The position numbers and the translations under genes were made by a program. Below, in pieces: positions 23,930 to 35,118 of a stretch of 64,000 bases of DNA. The stretch is from Hippopus hippopus. Taxonomy: Eukaryota; Mollusca; Bivalvia; Cardiida; Cardiidae. Positions within the stretch are counted from its first letter, which is position 1. Every line of letters starts with the position of its first letter. The stretch spans positions 41,772,129 to 41,836,128 of the forward strand of contig OX328109.1 of NCBI GenBank assembly GCA_946811185.2, given 5' to 3'. A model generated the notes under the pieces. It saw only the letters and a program-made list of their open reading frames with translations, was not told the origin of the DNA and made no database searches.

Positions 23930-23995
23930 ATACCATATCATATCGTATCGTATCGTAACATACCGTACTATACCATATATATCATAGCATATGAT
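23930..23995. repeat. Short TATCG-type pentanucleotide array
   Basis: CATATCATATCGTATCGTATCGTAACATACC with degenerate 5-bp periodicity. Confidence 0.6.
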
Positions 23996-24780
23996 ACGAT
24001 TTATGCAAAGTACATTATTTATATGGATATTGTTATGGAAAGCTGAAATACGTATAAAAATATTGATTAATCAGATGGTCGAACCCTGTCGTCATGCATT
24101 ATAGTGTGGTTGACTTGCTGAACCATAGGATTTAGCTTATTAGATTCAAGAGTTCCTTCGAAGTTTAGAACATTCTTGGGAATTGGAGTTAGAATGCTCT
24201 ATAAAGTGATTGGTGAATTCAAAGCCGACCTACCATTATAGTGCAGTTTTTCAACACCGTAATGCACACGCGCAAAGACGATTCGTCGAAGCCGGAGAAT
24301 AAACCTGTATATAAAATAGACCGGAAGTTAGAAATCTGGGAAAATCGTCGACAAAATGACAACAAAACAACCTCGACTTGAAACTTTTTTGACAATTTGG
24401 AAATCGTGTGTGTCAACGAACATTTGATTCTTGCCTTTGAGACTTTTAGATGTAACCGAATACCTTGTTAACATAAAACAAGTTTTTGAGACGAGCGTCA
24501 TCATACTTCATAGTAATAAGTCGTCAAATCTTAACTGCTGGTGAGAACTTTATTGCTTTTGTTTTTGACAGGAATCTTAGTAAGAGAACTCGACCCAAGA
24601 ATATCAATCGTTCATTTAGCATGACTGGACATCTTTCCCCTACTGAAAATGATTGAAATCTCATAACAGATTTTTCGCATACACTTGAACTCTCATGATT
24701 TCACAATTTGAAGCCAAACTAGAATTGGAACATTCCTAAGTGTTGCTTGGGTATTCAATAATCCCAAGATTAATCATTCA

Positions 24781-25872
24781 TCTAGAGTTGATCCGGCTAA
24801 TTCCGTACTTGCAGGAAATTCCGTACACATAAAGAAATGACGTCTTTCACACATAACTGTATCCCCTCGTTCTAAATGTAACCCTCTATTGACGAAGGTA
24901 TCCTTTCGGAAAATCCTTCTCGGAAAAAATAACTTTATACAGTGATCTTTTTCTGGACGATGATTGGACATGGCACTGTACGGAACGAACCTTGAAATAC
25001 TGTCCTCAACAAGATAAACACAGAAGGTCACTCGGTTGCAACTGACGCAGTTGCATTATGAATTTATAAAGGCTCGACTAAAAAAATGATTACTAGAATT
25101 TAATTGATGTGAAGAATTGTTATTGAATTTTATAATTTCTTTGTTGTTTTTGTTTTAAAAAATATTGTAAAGTAGTTATTTTATTTCTTTTTAACTGTAC
25201 GGATTTTGCCACAAGTAAAAATAGTGGCTTGTTTCGGATGCGGGTAATTCTGTACATGGATAAAACTGTCAAAGCAGTTTACGTATAGATCTTCATGTAT
25301 CAATATTGTATCCGAATGTCTTCGAGTTTTTCATTAATACAACTTTTCCATACAAAAAATGATAATTTACTGATCTCAACACAGTAGATGCATGCCTAAT
25401 ACAATAGTGAGTGTTCCCAATGGCATAACTTACACATCAGGAGGAGGCCTGGGTGGAGATGTGCTTTGAGAACCCCGGTTTCAAAACCATTTTCTGATAT
25501 TTTGTGGAGAAAAAAGACCGCAACTTGTCATTCTCGACTCCTATTTCTGCACCTAAACAAACATACATGTTTGTAAAACCGTAATACACGTTCTGAGAAG
25601 TGATTGAAACAAACATACGGAATTACCCGAAGGTGTGTATGGATTTACACGCAAGGTGTACGGCATAAGCCAACCTCACCATCTATCCATTATTCCCTTC
25701 CCTATTATGACAACCTATCAAATCCATGTATTCTAGTGAAGGTATTCGAAAGAAGAAAGTTTGATTTTCATGATAACTACATTTTCATGATCACCGTTAT
25801 AAAGATTACGATGCAAATTTCAACTTTGTCCAAAGGTGTACGGAATTACCTGGATCGACTCTATAAATCCAT
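24781..25872. mobile_element. Candidate DNA element with TAATTCCGTAC inverted termini
   Basis: 27-nt ends (tagagttgatccggctaatt and its inverted partner near 25,845-25,872) match at about 23 positions. The word AATTCCGTAC or its complement recurs inside (24815, 25610, 25837). Two ORFs of 85 and 99 codons lie inside but match nothing I know. Confidence 0.45.
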
Positions 25873-26028
25873 GTCCATTGTCATAGCTGACAATCAGAAT
25901 TAAGATGTGTACAACCGGCTGAAAAATGATTGGTAGGAATGTGGAATCTCCAGGAGTGGTCAAAGAAGGACCTCTCAGTGGATGTAGTAAAGACCAATCT
26001 CAAGCTATATCTTTGGATTAGCCCAGCC

Positions 26029-27372
26029 GAATGCTGGAGAAATTGTCCCCTGGAGAAATCGTCCGCAGAAGAAATCGTCCCCAAACTGCTTGGAGACAAT
26101 TTCTGCGGAGATACTTCTCCTGGGGACAATTTCTCTGGAGAAATAGTCCCCAAATTAAATTTTGGAGAAATTGTCTCCATTTTCTAACTTGATACACAAT
26201 GGTGTTAAAGTTTGCTTTGAAAATATTTTTTGAAGTTTTATTTTTACTTTATCATTTACTTTGTGTCATGGTTCTCTTGATGCAAGAGATTTTATTATTT
26301 TTTATACAACAAATTTCACACTAACAGGTTGTTGTTCACACCTATCACAGATAGCTTCCCCCTGTAAGATTTTTTTTCCCCGTTTGTTTGATTTTGATTG
26401 TAAACCAATTATAAAATATATAAAACGTATACCAGTAGTCATTCGGTCATATTAGGTGATTTTAATACAATAAGTCCGCATATCTCTCTCTATCTCTCTC
26501 TCTCTGCAAAGGTTACTTTTAGTGTATAATGGTTTTCCGTTTCTCTCTCTCTCTCTCTCATTACTGAGAGGGAAATTGATTTTTACGTTATTTGATTTTT
26601 TTGACATATGAAGCTATTTCCCTATTAATTAAAGGCTTTTTTTAAGATCTACAAAAGATACCAACATAGCTAAAGTAAAAAATTGTATCACCTCATTAAC
26701 AGTATTTACAAAAAAAAATGTTGGGAAAGAAGAAAGCCCTGGCTAAGTGCACATGTATTTCTTCCTTTTCAGTAATGCTTCCAATATTTCTAGAAAAAGA
26801 TTGTTGGGAAATTTAAGGTTTCAAGGACAGAAAAAGTTGTAGTGTAAGTTGCAATTAAATCAACCTCTCAGTCAGTGTTTTCTGCTATTTTCCTTGGAAA
26901 ATGGAATTGTCTAGAAATTCTCTATAAGTAACTAAAAAAATGTTACTTATAGAGAATCTAAGAATCTGAGTTTATTAATACTCTTATGGGAATCAATGAA
27001 CCCGTTCACGATCGAACGGCTGAAATTGAACCAGATTCTGTAAGTATAAATCCAGCTATTTGAAAAGAATACAATTTGCAACAAAAAATCGATAATTACT
27101 TTTGCCGCGCGTGCGAGAGAGAGAGGGGGGTATCAATATACTGAGAGAGATATATATATATATACTTGTATACAGAGAGAGAGAGGTCGATAGACGGAGG
27201 GAGAGATCTACGGACGAAAAACCGTTATAAAACATAATAAACAACCATGCCATATGATTGAGAGATAGAGAGAAAAGAGGGGGAGACCTACTGAGATAGA
27301 GAAAGACAGATCTGTGGACGAAAAATCGAAATAAATTAAACATAATTTTTTTCCCCTTTGGCGAGTGATTCC

Positions 27373-27425
<53 letters not shown>

Positions 27426-27917
27426 GAAGAAGAAGATGGAGAGAGAGAGAGATGCGGGTGTATTATCATAATATATTATACATTTAATGACGGAATGGCT
27501 CCTTTTTTAAGAGGATGTACATTTCATTAAAGTTTAGAAATCAAATTCAAACAAACAGAAAAATTTAAAAATCTTAAAGGTGTAAGCTACCTGTGACAGG
27601 TGTGAACAACAAACTGTTAGTGTGAAATTAGTTGTATAAACAATGACAGCGTAATAAAATGGCTTTTGAATTAAGAAAACCCTTAAGCAAAGTAAATAGA
27701 TCTACTAAACAAAAAAAAAAAAAAACTTAAAAAATATTTTTCAAAGACATCTTTAACAACAATGCATATGACTTTTGAATATGTGGATGATTTTTCCAAA
27801 ATTTAATTTGGGGAGGATTTCTCCAGAGAAATCGTACCCAGGGGACGAATTATCCAGAGAAATTGTCCCCAAGCAGTTTGGGGATGATTTCTCCAGGGGA
27901 CGATTTCTCCTGACACC
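26029..27917. mobile_element. Foldback element, 1.89 kb, with iterated GGAGAAATTGTCCCC termini
   Basis: The left ~330 bp (to ~26360) and right ~340 bp (from ~27575) are inverted copies of each other, including GTGTGAAC...AACAGTT-type inner segments and outer GGAGAAATYGTCCCC words repeated three to six times per arm. GCCCAGCC occurs immediately outside both ends (26021-26028, 27918-27925) as a candidate 8-bp target duplication. The centre holds CT/GA microsatellites and no coding sequence. Confidence 0.7.
27105..27465. repeat. GA/CT-rich microsatellite region
   Basis: Long GAGAGA runs (notably 27375-27408), with ATATAT and GACA repeats. It lies inside the foldback element 26,029-27,917. Shorter CT runs are at 26,485-26,505 and 26,541-26,560. 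Confidence 0.8.
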
Positions 27918-28245
27918 GCCCAGCCACAGTCATGTGGGACGGGTATTATGCTGTGAATCATGTCACCAATTTGTATGAATTTGTACTCTAACATTTAACA
28001 AAGATCTCCATTAACACAACATGGCAAATACAGTAAACTACATTGCTCTTAACATCACCAGATAACAAAGTTTCAGACTTGTCAAAATTGAAGTCTTTGC
28101 AGACAACATTAAATTTTACTCAAATGATAATTTTTGTCTTTGAAAGAGTAGAAAACATTGTGTGAAAAGGAGAAAATGCTGGTTACTTGCATTTTCTACC
28201 TTTCCCACAATTTTTTCTGAAGTCCCTTTCATCATGGTTGTTAAT

Positions 28246-28788
28246 GCCCCAGTCACAAATAACGAAATGCCGCCGGACGGCGAGTTTTTCAGGAGATTTT
28301 GACATAATCGTACGGGGACTGCACGGCGACCGTCCGGTGGCAGTTCAATTTGAACGGCAGCGGTTCAATTTTGAGACGCCGTCCGGTGCCTGTTCAAGGT
28401 TTAGAAAAAAGTTATAATTGGATGGCGACTGGATGATTTTTGGGCCATCGGAGAGTGAATGGTTGAACGCAAATGATAGCATAAATCGTACGGCAACCGT
28501 TCGGTGACTGGACGGTAGCTGGACGGCAGCACAAAGTCCTAAAGATGTCCAGACGGGTACCGTCTGGTCGCTGCCTGATGTCCGTCCGGCGGCCATCGGG
28601 TGCCTTCTTGAAATGAAAAGTGCACAAACTGCTTTTCCGAAGAAACTGCTGTCTGGTGCCCGTTTGATTTGTGACTGCTTGAGCAAAATGTCTTAAAATC
28701 GTATGGCGCCCGGACGATGTCTCAAATCTTTGAATTGGCAAAGTTGGAAGAAATTGTCTGGCGCCCGTTTTAATTGTGACCTAGGCAT
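28246..28788. mobile_element. GC-rich element with degenerate TCACAA inverted termini, nested in a TTAA-MITE
   Basis: It starts CAGTCACAAATAACG and ends TTTTAATTGTGACCTAGG, and is internally filled with CGTCCGGCG/GCGCCCGGACG words in both directions. It separates two pieces of TTAA-type MITE (28,070-28,245 and 28,790-29,014). ORFs on both strands here come from these internal repeats. Confidence 0.5.
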
Positions 28789-28789
28789 G

Positions 28790-29014
28790 ACTCTTTACCA
28801 CACAATCCCGACTTTTAACAAACGTGAGGAAGAAAGCTATTGAAAACACAGTGGGAAAAGGAGAAAATGCTGGTAAGCAGCATTTTCTCCTTTTCCCACA
28901 ATGTTTTCTTTGCTATCAAGAACAAATTTTGACTTTTGAGCCACCTTGAATTTGTCACCTGCCAATGATTTCAATTTGGACCGGTCAAAAATTTGTCGTT
29001 TAGTAAAGAGTTAA
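28790..29014. mobile_element. TTAA foldback MITE, left copy of a pair upstream of the nuclear receptor
   Basis: CTCTTTACCACACAATCCCG to TAGTAAAGAGTTAA. The core is AATGCTGGTAAGCAGCATT, a compensated change in which both hairpin arms differ from the family but the stem is kept. Confidence 0.7.
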
Positions 29015-29087
29015 AACATGGATTTGTATAGTAAAGGATTAACCAATTTCAGACTTGTCCAATTCTAAAGCATTTTCAGACAAGTAT

Positions 29088-29317
29088 TTAACCCTTTACC
29101 TGATATGCCAATTTTAGACTCTTCCAGTTCAACAGCAAATAAAGATATGATGTCAAAAATGTGGACAAATGGAGATACAGATATCTGATAGAGTAGAAAA
29201 CATTGTGGGAAAAGGAGAAACTGCTCGTTACGAGCAGTTTCTCCTTTTCCCACATTGTTTTCAAAAGCTGTCTGTTCTTGATGCATCAAAATGAGTATCT
29301 GTGGAGTAAAGGGTTAA
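29088..29317. mobile_element. TTAA foldback MITE, 190 bp upstream of the nuclear receptor start
   Basis: TTAACCCTTTACC and AGTAAAGGGTTAA bound the copy exactly. The core reads AACTGCTCGTTACGAGCAGTT, again with matching changes in both hairpin arms. A further half copy (29,330-29,421) lies between it and the acceptor at 29,463. Confidence 0.75.
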
Positions 29318-29460
29318 ATGTGGCTCAAATTGCTGAAGTTTCTCACAATGTTTTCAAAGGTCCTTTTTCTCCTGGTTGTTGAAAGTGGGGATTGTGTGGT
29401 AAAGGGTTAACAGAAAAATTGTTGCTTGTGTAGTGATGAATTTGTTTTCCTTTGTGTCAA

Positions 29461-29504
29461 CAGGTGAAGACTAAAGGAACTTGGGAGCTTAAAGAATGTG
29501 AAAA
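29461..29504 (+). promoter_or_regulatory. 3' splice site, 5' UTR end and minimal uORF of the nuclear receptor
   Basis: A pyrimidine-rich tract (ttttcctttgtgtcaacag) ends in AG at 29462-29463, a good splice acceptor, so a 5' UTR exon lies upstream and was not located. The 41-nt UTR remainder has an ATG at 29496 followed directly by TGA (29499-29501), in frame and 6 nt before the main ATG at 29505. Confidence 0.6.
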
Positions 29505-31235
29505 ATGGAGGTTGAAGATCAAGAACAAGTTATCATTCCTTTTACACAGAAGCAGGTTTCCAGACATACAAAAATTACTTCTCTCTCTGACAGTAAATTC
29601 TTTTCTATAAAAGATCCACCTCCGAGAGAGAAGCTGAAGAGGTTAGAATCAGAGGAAAATGAAAGGCGCAACCTTATTTTACCCGTCAAAAAGAGAAAAG
29701 TGAACAGTAATATCAAGAAGCAGCGAGCCAAAAATACAGCTGTGTCACAAAAACAGTGCAAGCTAGATTTTCCTCCGTGTAAAGTGTGTCATGGGAAAGG
29801 GTCGGGTCTGCATTATGGTGTAAATAGCTGTGAGTCGTGTAAGTCATTCTTCCGACGATGTTTGACAAGAAAAGAGGAATACAAGTGCATGAAATACAAC
29901 GATTGTCCGGTAACATCACAGGTTCGTGGAAATTGTTCAGGATGCAGGTATCGACGATGTCTTGAGGTTGGAATGTCTAAAGAAGCAGCATGTCTTGGTA
30001 GGTACACCTTATCTAGAAGGACCCAAACCATCATGGAAGCGAAGGGGAATAAATCAGACGACACTGAGCAGGCTCATCAGTCAGAGTTTTCTCCATTTGA
30101 TTCTTCGATTATTCAAAGTCCGGAATATTTGAGAAATGAAGGGAATGACTCTTCACCAGATTTAAATAGAACAGGTTATCAGGTAGATTGTGGAAGCTCC
30201 ACTGTGGGCCTGTCCCTAGTTGAGGTTGAAATTGGGGGCGGCTCAGGAGTGAAAGTGCAATTAATTGCTGATGACTTTACAGGAAATATTATAGCAGAAC
30301 TAACCTTGATTGAAAAACTAGTAGCAGCAATGGAAACAATAAAACCATTTGGAAATATTGTGACAGAAGAACAAATCAAAGCTAAGCTCATAGAGGATTA
30401 TGAAAGTTATACAGCAAAAGCTCAGGTATTTGGGAAGATGAAACCAGTTCCACAAGATGAATATTTTACCCTGTTAGAATCAACAGGTATCGATATAGAT
30501 GGACGTCAGGAATTCTTGAGACAATCAGCACTGTCATGCCAGCCTGTCCTTCATAGTTACATTGCATTTGCAAATGTGGTTCCTGGCTTCTCGTGTTTAT
30601 CTCTTGAGGATCAGTGTAGTTTATTGAAGACATCTCACTTTGAAGTATTTTTAGTGTTGACCTACAAGGGCTATGACCCTGACCTTCAAATGATCTTGAC
30701 AGAAACAGGCAAGGCTTACCATATAGATCAGGCTGCGGACATCTTCTACTCCAGGAATCTCATTGATGCAATTTTTGATGTGTGTAAAAAAATACAAGCA
30801 CTATGTCTGAGTAAAGAAGAAACTGCTTTCTTACTTGCCATAGCAGTGACATTCGGTGATCGTTGTCAGCTGGAAGATGCATCAAAGGTTGAAGAAATTC
30901 AGTTAGAAATAGTAAGTCTGTTTCGTTCATATTTAAAACGAACTCGATTCCAGGAAGCATCAAAATTCTTCACGAAGGTTGTGGATTGTTTCATAGTGAT
31001 GCGGGCAGTCGGTGATCAGTATCTAAAAGAGTATGGTGTGATATGTCAGGATAAACTTGTGCAGAAAGAAGCTCCAATATGGCTGGCTTATATCAATGCT
31101 AATACAGTCAAAAAGGCAAATGACAACACCACAGAGATGCAAGCTGAACCAGGTACCTCAGATATAACGCAAACTGATACAGTTTCTAGAACAACACCTG
31201 AATCAGAAAACTCCAGATTGGACTCTGGCTCCTGA
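29505..31235 (+). CDS. Nuclear receptor, NR1-like, single coding exon, 576 aa
   Basis: Ligand-regulated transcription factor of the nuclear receptor superfamily. DNA-binding domain at residues 92-157: Cys 92/95/109/112 and 128/134/144/147 have the exact C-X2-C-X13-C-X2-C and C-X5-C-X9-C-X2-C spacing, followed by CRYRRCLEVGMSKEA and GRYTLSRR. The P-box is CESCKS, not the usual CEGCKG or CEGCKS. A basic KKRK stretch at 62-65 could be a nuclear localisation signal. The ligand-binding domain at ~265-530 contains the family signature FANVVPGFSCLSLEDQCSLL (355-374). No canonical AF-2 helix (hydrophobic-hydrophobic-x-E-hydrophobic-hydrophobic) is evident before the Ser/Thr-rich tail. The start is the first ATG after an in-frame TGA at 29499. 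Nuclear receptor genes usually have introns in both domains; here there are none. The GMSKEA...GRY segment resembles NR1-group receptors, but the exact subfamily is unresolved. Confidence 0.93.
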   Translation: MEVEDQEQVIIPFTQKQVSRHTKITSLSDSKFFSIKDPPPREKLKRLESEENERRNLILPVKKRKVNSNIKKQRAKNTAVSQKQCKLDFPPCKVCHGKGSGLHYGVNSCESCKSFFRRCLTRKEEYKCMKYNDCPVTSQVRGNCSGCRYRRCLEVGMSKEAACLGRYTLSRRTQTIMEAKGNKSDDTEQAHQSEFSPFDSSIIQSPEYLRNEGNDSSPDLNRTGYQVDCGSSTVGLSLVEVEIGGGSGVKVQLIADDFTGNIIAELTLIEKLVAAMETIKPFGNIVTEEQIKAKLIEDYESYTAKAQVFGKMKPVPQDEYFTLLESTGIDIDGRQEFLRQSALSCQPVLHSYIAFANVVPGFSCLSLEDQCSLLKTSHFEVFLVLTYKGYDPDLQMILTETGKAYHIDQAADIFYSRNLIDAIFDVCKKIQALCLSKEETAFLLAIAVTFGDRCQLEDASKVEEIQLEIVSLFRSYLKRTRFQEASKFFTKVVDCFIVMRAVGDQYLKEYGVICQDKLVQKEAPIWLAYINANTVKKANDNTTEMQAEPGTSDITQTDTVSRTTPESENSRLDSGS

Positions 31236-31589
31236 TTTTTATAGTTTCGTTTTCTTTTTGTACCATTTTCTATCTAATATTTACCACTAAATACCATGCA
31301 ACAGGTTTGTAGACTTGCTTACAATGAAAGGGCTTGCCGACAAATAGATTATTGTGCCACAAAATGATTGGATTTGGGAATTGTCTTTGAAAGGAAAGAA
31401 AATTGTGGAAAAAAAGGACAAAATGTTGGTTTGTGATGGAAATGTGGTGCCTGTGTTTTATTGACTCAGAGAAAGACAACTTTTTGAAAACTTTACGTGA
31501 GAAGAAGAAAATGCTAGTAACCAGTATTTCTTCCTTTTTCCTGCAGTATTTTCTACCCTTTCAAAGACAAGTAAATCATTAGAAGATAG

Positions 31590-31595
31590 AATAAA
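31590..31595 (+). terminator. Candidate polyadenylation signal AATAAA
   Basis: AATAAA lies 355 nt after the nuclear receptor stop codon, on the coding strand. It falls just downstream of a degraded TTAA-MITE core. No supporting downstream GU-rich element was identified. Confidence 0.35.
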
Positions 31596-32257
31596 GAATG
31601 ATTTTCTCATTTACATGTAAAAGCCTGAGTTTTTCATTTCCTCCTCGTTGACTTACATGGATCATTTACTTATCTAAAATCTTAAGCCTGTTGCTTATAA
31701 AGACATTCCACAAGCTAGTTTTGAGAAAAGAGCCATGCAACCCTTTACCATACAAACATTTCCTGAAGTAAAATGCTTTAGAAAACATTGTGGGAAAAAA
31801 TGCTGGTTACCAGCATTTTCTCCTTTTCCCACATTGTTTTCTACCCCTTTGAAGACAAATCTCCTCATGTAAGTTACATTTAATTTGTGGTCTGCAAGTG
31901 CTCTCAATTTGGACATGTCTGGACAAGTAAATGTGGCAGAAATAATGGGATATGTCTGTGAAGGGCTAAAAAATATTGTGTGAAATGGAGAAAATGCTGG
32001 TTACCAGCATTTTTCTCTTTTTCCTACTAAGTTTTGAAAGCTTTCTTTCTCGAGGATTGTGTGGTAAAGAGTTAAAACTGTAAAATCTCTATTTACAATA
32101 TACATAAAGTCTATGGCCTGTAGACTATCAGGCCCTGTTAACCCTTTATGGGCCTCTTGTATCAGTTAATATTTCCTTTTTTATATCATGAAAGTTCAAT
32201 ATCAAACATCAGTTTTGTATCAAATATCCATTTTATTTCATTCATTTTGTCGACCCT

Positions 32258-32481
32258 TTACTCTTTACAGCACAACAAAATTTTAGAGCATGTGAAAATT
32301 GAAAGGGATTTGCAGACGACATGAATGTGATTCAAAACATAAATTTTGTCTCTCAGAGGGTAGAAAACATAATGGGAAAAGGAGAAAATGCTGGTCACCA
32401 GCATTTTCTTCTTTTCCACTCTTTTTTTAAAAGGCTCCTTTGTCAGGGATATTGTATTTTGGAATTTTGTGGTAAAGGGTT
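32258..32481. mobile_element. TTAA foldback MITE
   Basis: CTCTTTACAGCACAACAAAA to GTGGTAAAGGGTT. The core AATGCTGGTCACCAGCATT has a changed loop and an intact stem. Confidence 0.65.
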
Positions 32482-33152
32482 TGACTGCTAGATAAATCAA
32501 ATAATAATTTCCAGGGAATAGTAAAAATCTAACTACATGTACATGTATTGTGAGTTCAAAATTCTTTTTGTTATAAAAAATTCAATGTTTTGGACAGTGT
32601 TAATCCAAGATGGGACTTCATTTTTTACTTGATTTATATTGTAGGGCTTGCCTGCCACAAGGTTAAAACTTTACAAAATAATGTTAGTAAACTGAAGGAA
32701 AATTACATCATATTCTAAAAATTATAATTGATTAAAGATTGAAATTTTACAAAATGTTAATAAACTGAAGTAAATTTACATCATGTATTACAAACTGTAA
32801 CTGATTTTGGTTGGCTCACTAGGTATACCTGTTTTCAAAAATCCAAAAACAAGCTTCCTATTTAGAATCATATTTATAAAAGTCATCTGAAAATGCTTTC
32901 AATTTGTACTTAAGTCTAAAATATTGATGTGTGCCATAAAGTTAATTCATCTGAAAATGGTCTCAATATGGGCAAGTCTAAAATGTTATCTGGTCCAGAG
33001 TTAGGCTTTTAATTTGTGCACACCTCTTGTCATTGGAAGGAAAACCTGTATTCAAAGACCAGCAAAGTAAGAATGGTTAGTTAAAGCAGGTGGTCTTTTA
33101 ATGCAAATTTAAGTTAATTTAAGAGGGTTGTATAATAAAATAAATGGCTTAC

Positions 33153-33362
33153 TTAACCCTTTAGACTTGCTCAAATTGAAAGCATTTCCAGATGACAATT
33201 TAAATGTGACTCAAATGATGGAATTTGTCTTTGATAGGGTAGAAAGCATTGTGGGAAAAGGAGAAAAGGCTGGTTACGAGCATTTTCTACTTTTCCCGTA
33301 ATGTTTTTGAAGGTTTCTTTGTCAAGGTCTTTAAAAGTCAGGACTGTGTGGTATAGTTTTAA
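33153..33362. mobile_element. TTAA foldback MITE sharing its right TTAA with the next copy
   Basis: The left terminus has lost the ACCACACGACAAAATT segment. The right end GTGTGGTATAGTTTTAA runs straight into AACTCTTTACAAGG of the next copy (33,359-33,565), with one TTAA between them. Confidence 0.6.
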
Positions 33363-33565
33363 CTCTTTACAAGGTAACATAATTTTAGATCTGTCAAGAT
33401 TAGAAGCATTGGTAGATGACAGTCTATGTGGCTCAAGTCATGGCATTTGTATTAGAGAGAGTATAACACATTGTTGGTAAAGGAGAAAATGCTGGTTACC
33501 AGCAATTTCTCTTTTACCCATAATGTTTTCAAAAGCCTTCTTCTTCAGGATCATTCAAATATTTT
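33359..33565. mobile_element. TTAA foldback MITE, chained to the preceding copy
   Basis: Starts TTAACTCTTTACAAGGTAAC; the core AATGCTGGTTACCAGCAATT is nearly intact; the right end is truncated after the CTTCTTCAGGATCATTC segment. Confidence 0.55.
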
Positions 33566-33574
33566 TGCTATAAG

Positions 33575-33905
33575 AAACTACCTATCCAATTTTGATGACA
33601 CTTCACAGAAATGATCTGTCATGGTCCTCTTCAGAACTTCTTGAAAGAATTTGATTCCTTTAAAAACTCTGGTTGCCATGTCAACAAAACTCAAAAATAT
33701 TGAAAATCTGAGAAAATCTTCTTGTCTGAAACCGTAAGGCCTAGGGATAGCAAATTTTGCATGTAGCTTTATCAAGTGGACCAGTAATTATAAAATTTGT
33801 AAGTCTTCTAGTTTGAAACCAATTGGCCAAGTGTTGTAATGTTTGGCTTGTAGGGTTTTTTACTTATTAGCCAGTGGAGCGATACAGGGCCATCATGGCC
33901 CTCTT
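33575..33905. repeat. Dispersed repeat ending AGCCAGTGGAGCGATACAGG
   Basis: CTGGTTGCCATGTCAACAAAA and the end GGGCCATCATGGCCCTCTTG resemble, in part, the duplicated block at 42,981-43,920 (GGTTGCCATGGCAACCAGAA, GGCCAGTGGAGCTAA). Confidence 0.45.
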
Positions 33906-34012
33906 GTTTTACTGTATTTCAGTTTGTTTGATAAGATCCATATACCATATTTGATAGTTTCTGTAAAATCATGTTTTAGTATTCATATATTTGACTGTTC
34001 CTTTTTTCATCT

Positions 34013-34239
34013 TTATCTCTTTACCAGACAATCCCGACTTTTAATGACCTGGTGAAAGAAGAATTTTGAAACATTGTGGAATAGGAGAAAATGAAAATAG
34101 GAGCATTTTCTCCTTTTTTCCACTATCTATTTCACCCTGTTAATGACAACTTCCATCGTTTGAGCCACATTTGTCATCGCATCTGCAAATGCATTAGGGT
34201 TGGACAAGTCTAAAATTTTGTTGTGTGGTAAAGGGTTAA
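34013..34239. mobile_element. TTAA foldback MITE
   Basis: CTCTTTACCAGACAATCCCG to GTGTGGTAAAGGGTTAA. The core is changed to GAAAATGAAAATAGGAGC, so the hairpin is weakened. Confidence 0.65.
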
Positions 34240-35118
34240 ACCCAATTTTTGAATCCAGTACACTTCAGATAATTTCTTTCCCTGTTCTCGTCATAAAAAT
34301 TTTTACTATGCTGAACACTTTACCTACATATACCTAACAATGCCATGTTTCAATGACTCTGTGGAATATTGGTTTTCAAAGCATCATCGGCAAAGGAAAA
34401 AAATGCTGATATCAAGCATTTTCTCCTTCAAGCATTTTCTCCTTCTTTCATTATGTTTTCTATCCCTTCATTGACAAAGCCCAATCATATTGCTGTCTGA
34501 AATTTTGTTGGTTGGTTTCAAGTTAAAGCAAACAATTTATAATACCTGCATTAAACTCTAAATTTTAGACTTGCATAAATCAGAGGGCAAGTTATGGGTG
34601 GCTCAAATGGTGAGAATTGTCTTTTAAAGGATAGATAGCATTGTGAGAATAGGAGAAAATACTGATTATCAGTATTTCTCCTTTTGCCACATTTCAAAAG
34701 CTGTCTTGTTCAAGGTTGAGTAAATATCGGATTCTCTGGTAAAGAGTTGAAAATTGTGCTTTGTTATTTTAGTGCTATATCATGGATTGAATACACATTA
34801 TGTTCATTATGATAGAAATATTCTTTTATGAAACATGATTTATAGATTAAAATATAAAATTACCTGTATATTCTGTTGTTTTGTGTGCAATTAACTGTGA
34901 CATTCTGTATTGCAGAAATATATATTATCGCCAGTCCAATAATTATGTCTTTTAGCACTCTTCTGTATATTTGGTAAGAAAATGAATGAGTACCGCGAGA
35001 CAGAGAGATATTCTTAGGTCAGATATGGTGCCCATAACAGGAAAAGCATTAAGTAGCCCTAGTATCAGGTTACGAGAACAATGAATGAGAAATAAAAGCC
35101 TGAATATATACATGTACT

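Noticed and set aside
25881..26187. ORFs on both strands with EIVPKLLGDN-like repeats
   Set aside because: They translate the inverted iterons of the foldback element on both strands.
27056..27469. 137-codon minus-strand ORF rich in SLSLSL
   Set aside because: It is the translation of GA/CT microsatellites, with no domain and low complexity throughout.
28345..28741. Overlapping 113- and 109-codon ORFs
   Set aside because: Both are products of CGTCCGGCG-type internal repeats in a non-coding element. They overlap in two frames without family signal.
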